The notes under the pieces were generated by a model. That model did not search any database, was not told the origin of the DNA, and worked only from the letters and a program-made list of their open reading frames with translations. The position numbers were made by a program, and so were the translations under genes. This document shows, in pieces, positions 8,013 to 16,414 of a stretch of 64,000 nucleotides of DNA. Position 1 is the stretch's first letter; each line of letters starts with the position of its first letter. Source of the stretch: Pelagibacterium flavum. GTDB lineage: Bacteria > Pseudomonadota > Alphaproteobacteria > Rhizobiales > Devosiaceae. The DNA is taken from NCBI RefSeq assembly GCF_025854335.1, contig NZ_CP107716.1:3651001-3715000 (forward strand), given 5' to 3'.

Positions 8013-9514
8013 GGCATGGCCTTGATGTCGAATGTGATCCCTTGGGCGAGCGGCAGTTCGCGGGAATAGTTCACAGTGTTGGTTTGGCGGCGCATATAGG
8101 CCTTCCAGGCGTCAGATCCACTTTCGCGTCCACCTCCGGTCTCCTTTTCGCCGCCGAAGGCCCCGCCAATCTCCGCGCCAGAGGGACCGATATTAACGTT
8201 GGCGATGCCACAGTCCGATCCCACTGCAGAGAGGAATGTCTCGGTCTCGCGCACGTCGGTTGAAAAAATGCAGCTCGAGAGCCCCTGCGGCACCCCGTTC
8301 TGCAACGCGATCGCCTCATCGAGCGTCTTGTAGGTCATAACGTACAGGATAGGCGCGAAGGTTTCGGTGCAAACGATATCGGTCTGGTCGGGCATTTCAA
8401 CGATGGCCGGGTGCACGTAGGCTCCCCCCTCAACGCCGTCTGCGCTTCCACCGCCGGTGACCGTTCCACCCTGCGCCCTGGCCGCGCTGAGCGCCTCTTC
8501 CATCATCCGCGCCGCGTCCCCATCGATGAGCGGCCCCACAAGCGTCCCCGCTTCAAGCGGATTGCCGATGGGCAGGCCCTGGTAAACAGCCTTGAGGCGC
8601 TCGACAAGCGTGTCGCGAACATCTTCGTGCACGATCACCCGGCGCAGGCTCGTGCAGCGCTGGCCACACGTCCCGACGGCCGAAAACACAATGGCCCGCA
8701 CCGCGTTGTCCAGATCGGCGGACGGGGCGACGATCATGGCGTTGTTGCCGCCCAACTCCAGGATAGACTTGCCAAACCGTTCGGCCACGACCGGCCCTAC
8801 CGCGCGGCCCATGCGGGTCGAGCCGGTTGCCGAGATGATCGGAACGTCCTTTGATCGGGTCAGAACTTCGCCCACTTCGCCTGCACCCAGAGCAATCTGG
8901 AGGAGATCGGCCGGAGCATCGCCGAATTTCTCGACTGCTCGCTCGAAGAGTTTCGCCGTGGCCAGGGCACAAAGCGGCGTCTTTTCCGAGGGTTTCCAGA
9001 TAACCGGGTCGCCACAGACGATTGCGAGGCAGAAATTCCAGGCAAAGGGGGCGACGGGGAAGTTGAAGGCGGTAATGACTCCGGCAACCCCCATGGGATG
9101 CCAGGTTTCGCGCATGGCATGCCCGGGACGTTCAGAGGCGATGGTGAGACCGAACAGTTGCCGCGACTGGCCGACGGCGAGGTCGCAGATGTCGATCATC
9201 TCCTGGACCTCACCGAGACCCTCTTGTAGGATTTTACCGCATTCGAGCGTTACGAGCGCTCCAAGTTCAGACTTGGCGGCGCGCAATTCTTCCCCGAAGA
9301 GCCGGATCAACTCGCCGCGTCTTGGCGCGGGCACCCGACGCCAGGCGTCGAACGTTGCCTTGGCGCGAGCGATCATTGCTTCGACGTCGGACGGCGTGTG
9401 GGTCTTGATCTCGGCGATCATGGCGCCGTCGACAGGCGAGAAGACCTTGAGATCGCCGCCGCTGAGTTCGTCTTGGGTCAGACCGGCGTTGGATAAAGTG
9501 TCATTGTGGGCCAT
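8009..9514 (-). CDS. amaB: ALDH7-type L-2-aminoadipate 6-semialdehyde dehydrogenase
   Basis: A 501-residue aldehyde dehydrogenase of the antiquitin (ALDH7) family, which oxidises aminoadipate semialdehyde/piperideine-6-carboxylate to 2-aminoadipate with NAD. Catalytic residues are visible: Asn151 (TAFNFPVAPF), Glu253 (ILELGGNN) and Cys287 (GTCGQRCTSLRR). The C-terminal stretch GSDAWKAYMRRQTNTVNYS followed by LPLAQGI is diagnostic of ALDH7 and not of general ALDHs. It lies between the aminotransferase (20-base gap) and hglS (ATGA overlap), as expected for the saccharopine-independent lysine route. Confidence 0.92.
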   Translation of the reverse strand: MAHNDTLSNAGLTQDELSGGDLKVFSPVDGAMIAEIKTHTPSDVEAMIARAKATFDAWRRVPAPRRGELIRLFGEELRAAKSELGALVTLECGKILQEGLGEVQEMIDICDLAVGQSRQLFGLTIASERPGHAMRETWHPMGVAGVITAFNFPVAPFAWNFCLAIVCGDPVIWKPSEKTPLCALATAKLFERAVEKFGDAPADLLQIALGAGEVGEVLTRSKDVPIISATGSTRMGRAVGPVVAERFGKSILELGGNNAMIVAPSADLDNAVRAIVFSAVGTCGQRCTSLRRVIVHEDVRDTLVERLKAVYQGLPIGNPLEAGTLVGPLIDGDAARMMEEALSAARAQGGTVTGGGSADGVEGGAYVHPAIVEMPDQTDIVCTETFAPILYVMTYKTLDEAIALQNGVPQGLSSCIFSTDVRETETFLSAVGSDCGIANVNIGPSGAEIGGAFGGEKETGGGRESGSDAWKAYMRRQTNTVNYSRELPLAQGITFDIKAMP

Positions 9515-9534
9515 GGGCTAATGCAGTTCCTGGT

Positions 9535-10773
9535 TCACGTGAGGGAGGAGAGTGCGGCGCTGGCGGCCGCGATGCGTTCGAGCGCCTGCTCGAGCGCCGA
9601 TTGGGCATAGGCATAAGACAGTCTAAAATGTCCCGGTGCCCCGAAAGCCACTCCGGGCACGACAGCAACGCCTGCCCGATCAAGGAAATACTCGCAAAGT
9701 TCGGTGTCCGTGGTAATCAGCCTGCCGCCGGGCGCCCTGCGTCCGAGGAGCCCCGTGCAGTCTGGAAAGGCGTAGAAGGCGCCTCGCGGCCTGGAACAAA
9801 CCAAGCCATCAATGGCATTGAGCCCAGCCACCACCAAATCCCGCCGGCGTTCAAAATCGGCACGACGTTCCTTCAGCACGGCGATTGGACCCTCCAAGGC
9901 TCCAATCGCCGCTGCTTGGGAAATAGAGGATGGCGCAGACGTTGCCTGCCCCTGCACCGCTGCCATTGCACCAATCAATACCTCTGGACCAATACCGTAA
10001 CCGAGCCGCCATCCGGTCATGGCATACGCTTTGGAAACGCCGTTCACCACAAGGGTTCGCTCGGCGAGTTCAGGCAGAGCTTCCAATGCCGAGACAAAGG
10101 AAAAGTCATCATAGACAAGATGCTCATATATCTCGTCCGACATCAGGCCCACATGCCGCTGCCGCTCGAAAACCGGCAGCAGGGCGCGCAGCTGATCGTG
10201 ATCGTATGCCCCGCCTGAGGGGTTGGACGGGGAATTGAGCAACACCCACTTCGTACGCGGGGTGATCGCCTGCTCCAGCGCTTGCGGGGATACAACAAAA
10301 CCTTCTCTGGCGCTCGTCGGTATCGTTACAGGCACACCTTCACACATCGAAACCATGTCGACATAGCTTGTCCAGTAGGGCGCCGGGATCACCACTTCGT
10401 CGCCCTCATCGAGCGTTGCCATAAAGGCATTGAACAAGACCTGTTTGGCCCCGGCCGATGCGATGATGTTTTTGGGGCCGATGCCAATGCCCTTGTTTCG
10501 GTAGTTCGCCACAATGGCAGTCTTAAGCGCCGCGGTTCCCGTATTGGCGGTATATCGCGTCTCGCCGCGCTCCATTGCTGCGCGCGCTGCGTCCAGAACG
10601 AAATCGGGAGTGCCGAAATCGGGCTCGCCCGTTCCAAGCGAGATCACATCCTCGCCAGCTGCCTTGCGCGCGGCGGCGGTCTCACTCAGGCGCACGATCA
10701 GAGAGACCTCGATGGAATTTACCCGGTGGGCCAACTTGAGATGGTCACCAAGCGAGGGTTTTGTCACAGCCAT
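9535..10773 (-). CDS. Class I PLP aminotransferase, probable 2-aminoadipate aminotransferase
   Basis: A 412-residue fold-type I aminotransferase of the AspC-like class. The PLP lysine is Lys248 in NGVSKAYAMTGWRLGYG; Asn184 (SPSNPSGG), Asp213 and Tyr216 (SDEIYEHLVYD) are the usual cofactor contacts. Position between frlD and amaB-hglS implies it deaminates 2-aminoadipate to 2-oxoadipate, the substrate of HglS. The family is broad (aspartate, prephenate, aromatic, aminoadipate), so the substrate is inferred from context. It could also work on another lysine-derived amine; class I enzymes do not normally remove the epsilon-amino group of lysine. Confidence 0.85.
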   Translation of the reverse strand: MAVTKPSLGDHLKLAHRVNSIEVSLIVRLSETAAARKAAGEDVISLGTGEPDFGTPDFVLDAARAAMERGETRYTANTGTAALKTAIVANYRNKGIGIGPKNIIASAGAKQVLFNAFMATLDEGDEVVIPAPYWTSYVDMVSMCEGVPVTIPTSAREGFVVSPQALEQAITPRTKWVLLNSPSNPSGGAYDHDQLRALLPVFERQRHVGLMSDEIYEHLVYDDFSFVSALEALPELAERTLVVNGVSKAYAMTGWRLGYGIGPEVLIGAMAAVQGQATSAPSSISQAAAIGALEGPIAVLKERRADFERRRDLVVAGLNAIDGLVCSRPRGAFYAFPDCTGLLGRRAPGGRLITTDTELCEYFLDRAGVAVVPGVAFGAPGHFRLSYAYAQSALEQALERIAAASAALSSLT

Positions 10774-10886
10774 TATTCACTCTGGTTTGAAAGTCTCGCA
10801 CCCAAGGTCCTACACATCCTCGCGAAGCCCGGGAAACGCCCAATGGTGCTGAGGTCATGCCAAAAGCTCATGAGCGGGCGGCGCCA

Positions 10887-11732
10887 TCAAACACCAAGGC
10901 CCTTTAGAACCGGCACGTCGGCGCAAATTTCAATCGGGGTGCCATACCCTACGGCACCGTAGTATCGACACGTGTCGGCCGCCGCCTGCGCCGCTGACGC
11001 CAAAATTTCATCTGCCCCCTCACCTTTGAGCAAGCCAAACAGTGTCCTGGCAGTAAAGGTATCCCCCGCTCCCAGCGTGTCGACAACTTGAGTGGAAACT
11101 GCTGCCACTGAGTGAACCCGGCGTCCATCCGAGAGGATCGCTCCGGCCTTGCCACGGGTGACCAGCGCCCAGTTGGCTCCCGCATCAAGCATGCGTTGCT
11201 GGAGGGCCAGGGCCTCTCTCTCAGCTATGTCACCGGCCGAAGCGGCAGCGAGGTAGCAGAGTGGGGCAACAGCCTCGACGTGCTCGGCTTCGTACCTGGT
11301 GGAAAAGTCGTAGGACAGCCGCGTCCGTCCAGCCAGCTTGGCCAGATGATCATCGAGTCCACTGGAGCGACCGATATGGACGGCGTCATAGCCAGAAGCG
11401 AACTCGATATCGCTCTGGGTCGGCTCAAACATCGAGACGCCGAGGTCAAAGGTGAGAAAGACCCTGTCGCCCTTCTCGTGGCCGACGACGCAATAGGCCG
11501 TCATGCCTTGATCGAGCACCTGCAAATGGGAGACATCGACCCCTTCTGATTCAAGCGCTGCGCAGATATGGCGCCCTGCAGGATCGTCAGCAACGCGACC
11601 GATATAGGCCGATAGCCCGCCGAACCGGCGGATGAAGACAGCGGCATTTAGTGTATTTCCGCCAGGATACATCATCCCGTTGGCGACATAGCAATCCACC
11701 ACGTTGTCGCCCATTGCTGCGATTCTGACCAT
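10887..11732 (-). CDS. frlD: Fructoselysine 6-kinase-like PfkB kinase
   Basis: A 281-residue PfkB/ribokinase-family sugar kinase. It begins IAAMGDNVVDCYVANGMMYPGGNTLNAAV, the pattern of E. coli FrlD (GDNxVDxY and GGNxxNxAV), and ends with the anion-hole/catalytic motif DTLGAGDTFTA (catalytic base Asp224). FrlD phosphorylates the C6 hydroxyl of the sugar moiety of fructoselysine, giving the FrlB substrate. Partners frlB (divergent, 175 bases between starts) and frlC are both present, which makes this call firm. It heads the minus-strand series leading to the lysine genes; 113 bases separate it from the aminotransferase. Confidence 0.9.
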   Translation of the reverse strand: MVRIAAMGDNVVDCYVANGMMYPGGNTLNAAVFIRRFGGLSAYIGRVADDPAGRHICAALESEGVDVSHLQVLDQGMTAYCVVGHEKGDRVFLTFDLGVSMFEPTQSDIEFASGYDAVHIGRSSGLDDHLAKLAGRTRLSYDFSTRYEAEHVEAVAPLCYLAAASAGDIAEREALALQQRMLDAGANWALVTRGKAGAILSDGRRVHSVAAVSTQVVDTLGAGDTFTARTLFGLLKGEGADEILASAAQAAADTCRYYGAVGYGTPIEICADVPVLKGLGV

Positions 11733-11769
11733 CTGACCCTTCTGAAGCGAATTTTCGTGTTGACTCTGT

Positions 11770-11785
11770 GTGAGAACGTTCGCAC
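11770..11785. promoter_or_regulatory. Palindromic operator in the frlD/frlB divergent promoter
   Basis: GTGAGAACGTTCGCAC: the arms GTG-n-GAAC and GTTC-n-CAC are perfect reverse complements around a central CG. A palindrome with this centre is the usual shape of LacI-family operators. The core TGnGAACGTTCnCA is repeated upstream of frlC at 13914-13927. It sits 38 bp upstream of frlD and 123 bp upstream of frlB. Confidence 0.6.
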
Positions 11786-11907
11786 TTTATCAGGACAGTT
11801 GTCAACGCGGCACGCTGAACTTCTGCGCGACGCACATTTTTCAACCCGCCCTGGCTCCAAGCGCCAGACCGTCCCCCCATTTGGACCTGCCAATGCAAGA
11901 GGCCTTT

Positions 11908-12909
11908 ATGAAAACCGAACTCAACCCCGATATCTCAAAAGCTCTGAGCGCCATAAGGGGTCGCGAGATCAGGAACGTCTTTCTCGTCGCCTGTGGCGGA
12001 TCCCTTTCAATCATGCACCCGGGCAAGTACTTTCTCGACCGCCATTCCAAGACACTGAACTCTGACGTTTACAACGCCGACGAGTTCATCGCGCGCAATC
12101 CCCTCAAGCTTGACGAAAACGCCCTGGTCATCCTTTGCTCTCAGACCGGCACCACAAAAGAAACTGCCGCCGCAGCCGAGTTCGCGCGCTCAAGGGGCGC
12201 TGCCACGATAGCCATGACACTGGACTCGGACTCCCCGCTCGGCCGGACCGCCGAACATGTTCTCAACTATCAGGCGTTCTACACGACCGGCATTCCCATC
12301 GACGCTGCCGAGTCCAATTATGGCGTGCTCTACATGCTGCTGGCCGGTCTGGTGAACCAGACCGACGGAGTCGATATCATACCTTCACTCCTGTCGAGCC
12401 TGAGCCATCTTCAGCCGGCCATCGACAAGGCCCATGAGGTCTTTGCTCCCATGTTCGATGACTATGCACCCCGGCTCGCCAAGAAAGACGTCATCTATAC
12501 GCTTGCCAGCGGCGCCAACTACGGCGCAGCCTACTCCTTCTCGATCTGTGTGTTGATGGAGATGCAGTGGATCAATTCTCAGGCCATTCACGCCAACGAA
12601 TATTTCCATGGCCCGTTCGAAGTCACCGACGAGGACGCAAGCTTCATCGTCATGGTCGGTCTTGATGAGACCCGCCGCATGGAGGAAAGAGCAAGAGACT
12701 TCGCACTCCGGTTTGGTTCGGAAAAGAACGTCATGGTCCTCGATGCAAAAAAGCTCGACCTCAGCGGCATTGACGAAGCCTTCCGCGGCTATCTTGTTCC
12801 ACTGGTGTTCTTCGACACGTTGTGGCGCTTTGCCTATAGAATTGCTGATCTGCGCAACCAGCCCATGCTGGAGGGCCGGCGCTATATGAAAAAGATCTCC
12901 GACTACTGA
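11908..12909 (+). CDS. frlB: Fructoselysine-6-phosphate deglycase-like SIS protein
   Basis: A 333-residue protein with two SIS sugar-phosphate isomerase domains, like E. coli FrlB (about 340). The first SIS domain shows FLVACGGSLSIMHPGKY and CSQTGTTKETAAAAEFAR; the second contains HANEYFHGPFEVTDED, equivalent to the E. coli FrlB active-site segment with its glutamate and histidine. FrlB splits fructoselysine 6-phosphate into glucose 6-phosphate and lysine. The ATG at 11908 is preferred because AGAGG lies five bases upstream; an in-frame ATG at 11893 is possible. It is transcribed divergently from frlD. Confidence 0.9.
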   Translation: MKTELNPDISKALSAIRGREIRNVFLVACGGSLSIMHPGKYFLDRHSKTLNSDVYNADEFIARNPLKLDENALVILCSQTGTTKETAAAAEFARSRGAATIAMTLDSDSPLGRTAEHVLNYQAFYTTGIPIDAAESNYGVLYMLLAGLVNQTDGVDIIPSLLSSLSHLQPAIDKAHEVFAPMFDDYAPRLAKKDVIYTLASGANYGAAYSFSICVLMEMQWINSQAIHANEYFHGPFEVTDEDASFIVMVGLDETRRMEERARDFALRFGSEKNVMVLDAKKLDLSGIDEAFRGYLVPLVFFDTLWRFAYRIADLRNQPMLEGRRYMKKISDY

Positions 12910-12949
12910 TCACAGTTTCTGACCCGCCAGGCAGGGAAAAGCCGCATTT

Positions 12950-12979
12950 GCGCCGGTATCGGAAAACCGATTCCGGCGC
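12950..12979. terminator. Interrupted hairpin between convergent frlB and frlC
   Basis: GCGCCGG (12950-12956) pairs with CCGGCGC (12973-12979), and inside it TCGG (12959-12962) pairs with CCGA (12967-12970) around AAAA. It lies 41 bases after the frlB stop and 23 bases beyond the frlC stop, so it may end transcription from both sides; the sequence also resembles REP-like extragenic palindromes of Hyphomicrobiales. No clear T-run follows. Confidence 0.5.
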
Positions 12980-13001
12980 GTTCTATTTGCTCGGGCCCTG
13001 T

Positions 13002-13844
13002 CTATGCCAAGCGCCCGATGGCTGCAGAGAGCTTTTCCACGCTCTGCTTGAGAGCGGGCTTTGGATCAAGATAATATCTCGAATTGGTCAACTCGAGCGA
13101 AAGGGCCCCCTGGTAGCCAATGGTTTGGAGCTCGGCAAGGTAGAGATCGAGGTCGAGCATGCCATCTCCCCAAGCCAGATGACTGCCCGCGACATCTGCA
13201 TCCGTCATGTGCATGTGAGCGAAACCGGATTTCAGCTCGGTCGCGTAATCGGAAACACTTTCTTCCGACAGAACCGCTGCCGAGGTATCCATCATTGATC
13301 GGATTGCCGGTGAGCCGACGACAGCGAGCAGCCGGGCAAGATCGCGTGCCGTGGTTGCCACATTGCTCCATGCCGGTGGCAGGCACTCGAGATAAAGGGT
13401 TATGCCAAGCTCTTCTGCGCGTTTTGAAATCGTTCCAAGCGAATTCACACACCGATCCCACGCCAGTGCCGCCGGCTCATTGGCATATCCCGAGCCTGGT
13501 GTAACCAGCAGCGCAGGACTTGCCATCTCCGCACACATCTCCAGGCATTGCTCAAAATAGCGAACGCTGCGATTTCTAAGCTTTTCTTGAGGTGATGCGA
13601 GATTGATCGGGTAGACGCATTGTTCCGGTGTGAAACAGGCGATCTTTAGGTTGCGCGTGCGAATCTGGTTTCTCAATTCGCGTGCATCACTCAGTGTCCG
13701 GTCGCCCACATAAAAGTGTGGCGCGGCGCCCCAGATCTCGACCTGGGTAAGACCGAGTTCGGCGGCATCGTCAAGGAATGCCTCGAGCGGATAGCGCTGG
13801 TAGTGGAAGTTCATCGCGCAGATATTGTCGAACGACAAAGGCAC
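13002..13844 (-). CDS. frlC: Fructoselysine 3-epimerase-like TIM-barrel isomerase
   Basis: A 280-residue sugar phosphate isomerase/epimerase of the AP-endonuclease-2 fold, aligned by eye with E. coli FrlC (HQRLPIEHAFRDASELG against YQRYPLEAFLDDAAELG; EIWGGRPHAF against EIWGAAPHFYV). FrlC interconverts fructoselysine and psicoselysine. Metal ligands expected for the fold are Glu153 (YLECLPP), Asp186 (MMDTSAA), His212 (MHMTDAD) and Glu251 (SLELTN). I start at the GTG at 13844, which has AGGAG eight bases upstream and gives the family length; the internal ATG at 13814 is less likely. An IS21-type element ends 142 bases upstream. Confidence 0.87.
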   Translation of the reverse strand: MPLSFDNICAMNFHYQRYPLEAFLDDAAELGLTQVEIWGAAPHFYVGDRTLSDARELRNQIRTRNLKIACFTPEQCVYPINLASPQEKLRNRSVRYFEQCLEMCAEMASPALLVTPGSGYANEPAALAWDRCVNSLGTISKRAEELGITLYLECLPPAWSNVATTARDLARLLAVVGSPAIRSMMDTSAAVLSEESVSDYATELKSGFAHMHMTDADVAGSHLAWGDGMLDLDLYLAELQTIGYQGALSLELTNSRYYLDPKPALKQSVEKLSAAIGRLA

Positions 13845-13913
13845 GGGCCTGCTCCTATTTCTGATCCATCGATGCCGCGTTCGGGCGAAAGAACCGGACA
13901 GTCGGCTCCATAC

Positions 13914-13927
13914 TGTGAACGTTCTCA
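13914..13927. promoter_or_regulatory. Palindromic operator upstream of frlC
   Basis: TGTGAACGTTCTCA shares the core TGnGAACGTTCnCA with the site between frlD and frlB (11770-11785). It lies 70 bp upstream of the frlC start and 59 bp from the IS end, so frlC keeps its own control site despite the insertion. Confidence 0.55.
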
Positions 13928-13992
13928 TTCCTTTATACAACGGGCAAGATGGGTCGGCCGATTTTGTCACTGAACCGCCAAGAGGTGTCAAC

Positions 13993-14035
13993 GGCGGGGT
14001 AAAAGTCGGCCATTGGGCGGCGCAAAACCAGGCCA
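13993..14035 (+). repeat. IS21 left-end multiple terminal repeats L1 and L2
   Basis: L1 is 13993-14012 and L2 is 14016-14035. Both fit GGCGG-N3-AAAA-N3-G-N-CCA and point inward. These are the expected transposase-binding repeats on the istB side. Confidence 0.75.
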
Positions 14036-14039
14036 CTTG

Positions 14040-14100
14040 ATGTTGGGGGTATCGAGCGCCGGGAGGGCGTAGCCCGAGCGGTGTTCGATACCCCCAACAT
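14040..14100. repeat. Long hairpin inside the IS beyond istB
   Basis: 14040-14055 (ATGTTGGGGGTATCGA) and 14085-14100 are perfect reverse complements over 16 bases, with a 29-base loop. It begins 9 bases after the istB stop. No T-run follows on the minus strand, so it may act as a barrier to transcription crossing the IS end or as a recombination-related structure. Confidence 0.6.
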
Positions 14101-14108
14101 TGCGTTTT

Positions 14109-14876
14109 TCAGGACGTGCGGCTGGCTTTGCGTGCCCGGCTTTGGGCGAGGCGATAGCTGTCACCATTCATCTCGAGGATGCTGACGTGATGGGTCAGGC
14201 GGTCGAGGAGCGCGCCGGTGAGGCGCTCGGACCCGAAGGTCTCGGTCCATTCGTCGAAAGGCAGATTGCTGGTGATCAGGGTGGAGCCGCGCTCGTAACG
14301 CTGCGAGATCAACTCGAACAGCAACTCGGCCCCGGTCTTGGACAGCGGCACGAAGCCCAGTTCGTCGATGATGAGCAGCTTGTAGCCAGCCATCTGCTTC
14401 TGGAAGCGCAGAAGGCGACGTTCGTCGCGCGCCTCCATCATCTCGCTGACCAGGGCGGCTGCGGTGGTAAAGCCGACGGACAATCCCCTCTGGCAGGCTG
14501 CCAGGCCAAGACCGATCGCAACATGGGTCTTGCCCGTGCCACTGGGTCCGAGCGCGATAACATTCTCGCGCCTTTCGATCCATTCGCAGCGCGCCAGTTC
14601 CAGCACCAGCATCTTGTTGAGCTTGGGGATGGCGGCAAACTCGAAGCTGTCGAGGCTTTTGGCGGCCGGGAACCGGGCGGCCTTGATGCGACGCTCGACC
14701 ATGCGCCGTTCCCGGTCGATCAGTTCGAGTTCGACAAGTCGGGCAAGATAGCGGACATGATCCACGTCCTCGAGCGCGCATTGGCGGGCAAGCTTGTGGT
14801 GCTCGCGCAGGAAGGTCGGCAGCTTGAGCGCTTTGAGGTGGCTGGCAAGCAGGAGTTCGGGAGCATCGCTGCTCAT
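14109..14876 (-). CDS. istB: IS21-family helper ATPase IstB
   Basis: A 255-residue AAA+ ATPase that assists the IstA transposase in target choice. It shows Walker A GPSGTGKTHVA, Walker B LLIIDELGFVPL and the IstB signature ITSNLPFDEWTETFGSERLTGALLDRLTHH. The ATG at 14876 overlaps the istA stop (ATGA), the normal IS21 arrangement. It is intact. Confidence 0.95.
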   Translation of the reverse strand: MSSDAPELLLASHLKALKLPTFLREHHKLARQCALEDVDHVRYLARLVELELIDRERRMVERRIKAARFPAAKSLDSFEFAAIPKLNKMLVLELARCEWIERRENVIALGPSGTGKTHVAIGLGLAACQRGLSVGFTTAAALVSEMMEARDERRLLRFQKQMAGYKLLIIDELGFVPLSKTGAELLFELISQRYERGSTLITSNLPFDEWTETFGSERLTGALLDRLTHHVSILEMNGDSYRLAQSRARKASRTS

Positions 14877-16366
14877 GCCAGTTCCTCCTCGCGGTCCAGC
14901 AGACCCATATAGGCCTTGGCCGAGGTCGTCTCGACACTGGCTCTGGGCAGATAGGGGTAGATGGCAAGGTCGAGCCTGGGTGGCCGGCGTTCGGCCCGGC
15001 ACAGGACGAGATGCTTGATGGCATCGAAGCTTATGGCGCCCAGGTGCAGCGCCTGCTTTATGGCCGCATGCAGGTCGGCCAGATCGAAGCTTTCCAGAAG
15101 ACGCAACACTTGCACATAGGCGCGCCGGCCCTGCTTGCCCATCCGCGCTTCCATCAGGCGACGCAGTGTGGCGAACGCCTCGGGAAGTTCCCAGCCCTGG
15201 AGCGGGGCCGCCTGGTCGAGCGCATTGATCTTGTGCTCGATCAGCGGCAGGTAATGCAGTGGGTCAAAGACGATGTCTTCGCGCCCATAACTGCGCGGAT
15301 GACGGGCGATGGTCTCCCCGCCGCAGCCGATCACCACCTCATCGACATAGCCACGGATCCAGGCGTCCTGATGGCCATAGGCAACAGGGACGGAATAGTC
15401 GTTGGTTCTGTAGCGCACCAGCGCCTGGGAGGAGACCCGGCCGCTGGCCTGGTCGCAGGCCTCGAAGGGCGATGCCGGCAGCGGCCGCATCGCCGCCAGA
15501 TCGCGTTGCAGCCGTTCGCCGATCGTCTCGCTCTCCCCGCGTAGCCGATCGCCCTGGCGCCTGCGGCACTGCTCCTCGAGCCACAGGTTGAACGCGTCCC
15601 AGGTTGCAAATCGGGGGATCGGCACCATGAAGTTGCGGCGGGCATAGCCCACAAGTCCTTCAACACTGCCCTTGTCATTGCCCTTGCCGGGGCGGCCATA
15701 ACGGTCCCGGATCAGGTAGTGGGACAAAAACCCGCTGAACAGCGTTGCCCGCTTGCGCGTGCCGTCAGGAAGAATTTTTGCCACCAGGCAGCGGTCGTTG
15801 TCGTAGACGATCGATTGCGGCACTGCGCCCAGAAAGGCGAACGCGTGGATATGGCCGTCCACCCATGCTTCAGCCACAGCTGCCGGATAAGCCCGGACAT
15901 AGCAGGCGTCGCTGTGGGGCAGATCGAGCACGAAAAAGTGCGCCTTCTGTTCCACCCCGCCGATGATAACCACAGCCTCCCCGAAATCGGCCTGTCCATG
16001 TCCGGCAGGATGGGCCAGCGGCACAAATACTTCCTGACCGCGCCGGTCCCGCTCGCGCATGTAGTCCTTGATGATCGTGTAGCCGCCGGCAAACCCATGT
16101 TCGTCACGAAGGCGATCAAAAACGCGTTTGGCCGTATGACGCTGCTTGCGCGGGACCGCCCGGTCCTCGTCAAGCCACCGATCAATGATCGCGATGAACG
16201 CGTCCAGCTTCGGGCGTCGCACCGGCGCCTGCCGCCGATAGCCCGGCGGAACAGAATACGCCATCATCTTGCGAACCGTATCGCGCGAGATGCCGAAATG
16301 CCTGGCTGCTTCGCGCTGGCTCATGCCGCCATCGCAAGCCAGACGAACCTTCAAATATAAGTCCAC
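14873..16366 (-). CDS. istA: IS21-family transposase IstA
   Basis: A transposase of about 497 residues. An N-terminal helix-turn-helix (MSQREAARHFGISRDTVRKMM) is followed by an rve DDE integrase core: first Asp in GHGQADFGEAVV, second in QSIVYDNDRCL, and Glu in GNDKGSVEGLVGYARR, then the Mu C-like C-terminal region. No ATG lies at the family position; I start at the GTG at 16366 (VDLYLKVRLACDGG), consistent with other IstA proteins that begin (M)YTVDLYL. A longer ATG frame to 16447 runs into the terminal repeats. Confidence 0.92.
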   Translation of the reverse strand: MDLYLKVRLACDGGMSQREAARHFGISRDTVRKMMAYSVPPGYRRQAPVRRPKLDAFIAIIDRWLDEDRAVPRKQRHTAKRVFDRLRDEHGFAGGYTIIKDYMRERDRRGQEVFVPLAHPAGHGQADFGEAVVIIGGVEQKAHFFVLDLPHSDACYVRAYPAAVAEAWVDGHIHAFAFLGAVPQSIVYDNDRCLVAKILPDGTRKRATLFSGFLSHYLIRDRYGRPGKGNDKGSVEGLVGYARRNFMVPIPRFATWDAFNLWLEEQCRRRQGDRLRGESETIGERLQRDLAAMRPLPASPFEACDQASGRVSSQALVRYRTNDYSVPVAYGHQDAWIRGYVDEVVIGCGGETIARHPRSYGREDIVFDPLHYLPLIEHKINALDQAAPLQGWELPEAFATLRRLMEARMGKQGRRAYVQVLRLLESFDLADLHAAIKQALHLGAISFDAIKHLVLCRAERRPPRLDLAIYPYLPRASVETTSAKAYMGLLDREEELA

Positions 16367-16414
16367 GGTGTAGATCCCTCGTCCCTCCCGCACAAATTGC
16401 AGAAGGAAAATAGG

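Noticed and set aside
6894-8069. A 391-codon plus-strand frame opposite hglS
   Set aside because: No domain recognised, and hglS on the other strand has its metal triad and coupled neighbours.
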